Assembly: GCA_900550105.1 (NCBI GenBank)
Contig: URQW01000134.1
Span: 1 to 6,128 of the forward strand
Source: an uncultured Pelosinus sp.
GTDB taxonomy: Bacteria > Bacillota > Negativicutes > UMGS1260
Length of the DNA stretch: 6,128 bases
Reading direction: 5' to 3'
Part shown: one piece after another, positions 5,459 through 6,128 of the stretch
Numbering within the stretch: the first letter of the stretch is position 1
How the letters are laid out: each line of letters begins with the position of its first letter
Program-made: the position numbers and the translations under genes
Notes under the pieces: model-generated
Told to the model about the DNA's origin: nothing
Database searches by the model: none
Seen by the model: only the letters and a program-made list of their open reading frames with translations

Positions 5459-6128
5459 GTGGTGGATCAAGGAAGTTTGCGGACCGATCTGGCCGTTGAA
5501 GTAAGAGAAAATGTGACAAGGTCTACGGGAAAGGAAATCCCAGGTCTAAATGTAGAGACAGAAGAACAAGAAGAAATCACTGTTACTAGGGTTCATATTG
5601 CGTCAGATGAAGCGAAGCAGGCGATGGGAAAACCGACAGGTATGTATATTACGGTGGAAGCGCCAGGGCTTCGCTATAAAAACACGCCCTTAGCAGATTC
5701 AGTAATGAACACCGTAGCGCAAGAACTTGCTTCTCTACTCCAAATTTCTAAGCAAGGTGTGGTTCTTGTCGTCGGTCTGGGAAATTGGAATGTGACGCCT
5801 GATGCGTTAGGCCCAAGAGTGATTGACAAGATTGTTGTCACTAGACATTTGGAAACGTTATTGTCACCGGAATTAGCCGGCGGCGTTAGGCTGGTGTGTG
5901 CGCTTGCCCCCGGTGTCTTAGGCCTAACTGGTATGGAGACAGCTGAAATTATTCAAGGTGTTGTAGCTGAAGTGAAGCCTGCTGCGGTGATTGCTGTAGA
6001 TGCGCTGGCGGCTGCAGCCAGCAGCCGTGTAGCAACTACGGTTCAGCTTAGTACTGCCGGAATTCATCCAGGATCAGGCGTGGGAAACAAGCGTTTTGGT
6101 CTTACTCAGCTTTCTTTGGGGGTTCCGG
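5459..6128 (+). CDS. gpr: Germination protease Gpr, SASP-degrading (3' end outside window)
   Basis: Gpr is made in the forespore as an inactive zymogen and, after self-processing, starts the breakdown of small acid-soluble spore proteins (SASPs) at germination. It is an atypical aspartic endopeptidase of family A25. 223 codons are visible and the frame is open at the right edge; full-length proteins are usually about 320-370 residues. The N-terminus reads MVDQGSLRTDLAVEV, and RTD/LAVE (8-14) matches the self-cleavage site of the Bacillus megaterium zymogen, so the propeptide would be only 10 residues rather than 15. Conserved blocks are GLGNWNVTPDALGPR (106-120) with the putative catalytic Asp115, TRH (128-130), ALAPGVLGLTGMET (148-161), VDALAA (180-185) with the second catalytic Asp181, and GIHPGSGVGNKR (201-212). 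Small departures from what I recall of the family are AAAASSR after VDALA and STAG before IHPG. A GTG start is used. No convincing sigma-G promoter was recognised. Confidence 0.95.
   Translation, partial: MVDQGSLRTDLAVEVRENVTRSTGKEIPGLNVETEEQEEITVTRVHIASDEAKQAMGKPTGMYITVEAPGLRYKNTPLADSVMNTVAQELASLLQISKQGVVLVVGLGNWNVTPDALGPRVIDKIVVTRHLETLLSPELAGGVRLVCALAPGVLGLTGMETAEIIQGVVAEVKPAAVIAVDALAAAASSRVATTVQLSTAGIHPGSGVGNKRFGLTQLSLGVP

Noticed and set aside
5823..5841. TTGACA and a short inverted repeat TGACAA/TTGTCA in gpr
   Set aside because: It lies within conserved coding sequence (VIDKIVVT) and has no matching -10 element.
1..6128. Mobile elements, tRNA or rRNA genes, CRISPR arrays, riboswitches, novel defence genes
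   Set aside because: All coding space is taken by six recognised housekeeping, competence and sporulation genes. The intergenic regions are each under about 160 bp and are explained by terminators, promoters and ribosome sites.

Overview
The window is ordinary chromosomal housekeeping DNA from an endospore-forming member of the Firmicutes. It carries the 3' end of leuS, then comEA, comEC and holA on the + strand, rpsT on the - strand, and the 5' part of gpr on the + strand. The gpr spore germination protease gene points to a sporulator. The order comEA-comEC-holA, convergent rpsT, divergent gpr is the known Bacillus/Clostridium-type arrangement, here without comEB and with leuS directly upstream. 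A spore-forming Negativicutes relative (Pelosinus or Sporomusa type) is my best guess, but that is inference only. Base composition looks moderate and even throughout. I see no sign of transfer, insertion sequences, CRISPR or phage.

Layout. Positions 2-787 hold the last 261 codons of leucyl-tRNA synthetase, closed by a strong intrinsic terminator (802-845). A housekeeping-type promoter (875-902) then opens a new unit of three tightly packed genes: comEA (943-1542), comEC (1554-3926) and holA (3937-4962). Gaps are about 10 nt, and the downstream ribosome sites overlap the preceding stop codons. A 26-bp hairpin (4977-5040) between holA and rpsT can terminate transcription from both sides and contains the rpsT stop codon. 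rpsT (5304-5038, minus) uses a TTG start behind a full-length Shine-Dalgarno sequence. The 145-bp region between rpsT and gpr holds an extended -10 promoter for rpsT and the gpr ribosome site, but no convincing sporulation promoter. gpr (5459 onward) runs off the right edge after 223 codons.

How the genes work together. ComEA (membrane-anchored DNA receptor) and ComEC (transport channel with a C-terminal metallo-beta-lactamase-type nuclease domain) form the DNA-uptake core of natural transformation. HolA is the delta subunit of the replication clamp loader and is co-transcribed with them; an extended -10 element late in comEC might give it independent expression. S20 is a small-subunit ribosomal protein. 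Gpr degrades small acid-soluble spore proteins at germination.

I did not find a previously undescribed system. The most useful points are start-codon corrections (rpsT TTG, comEA second ATG, gpr GTG), degenerate hairpins in the ComEA DNA-binding domain, a short Gpr propeptide with a visible self-cleavage site, and the rpsT stop codon lying inside a bidirectional terminator.
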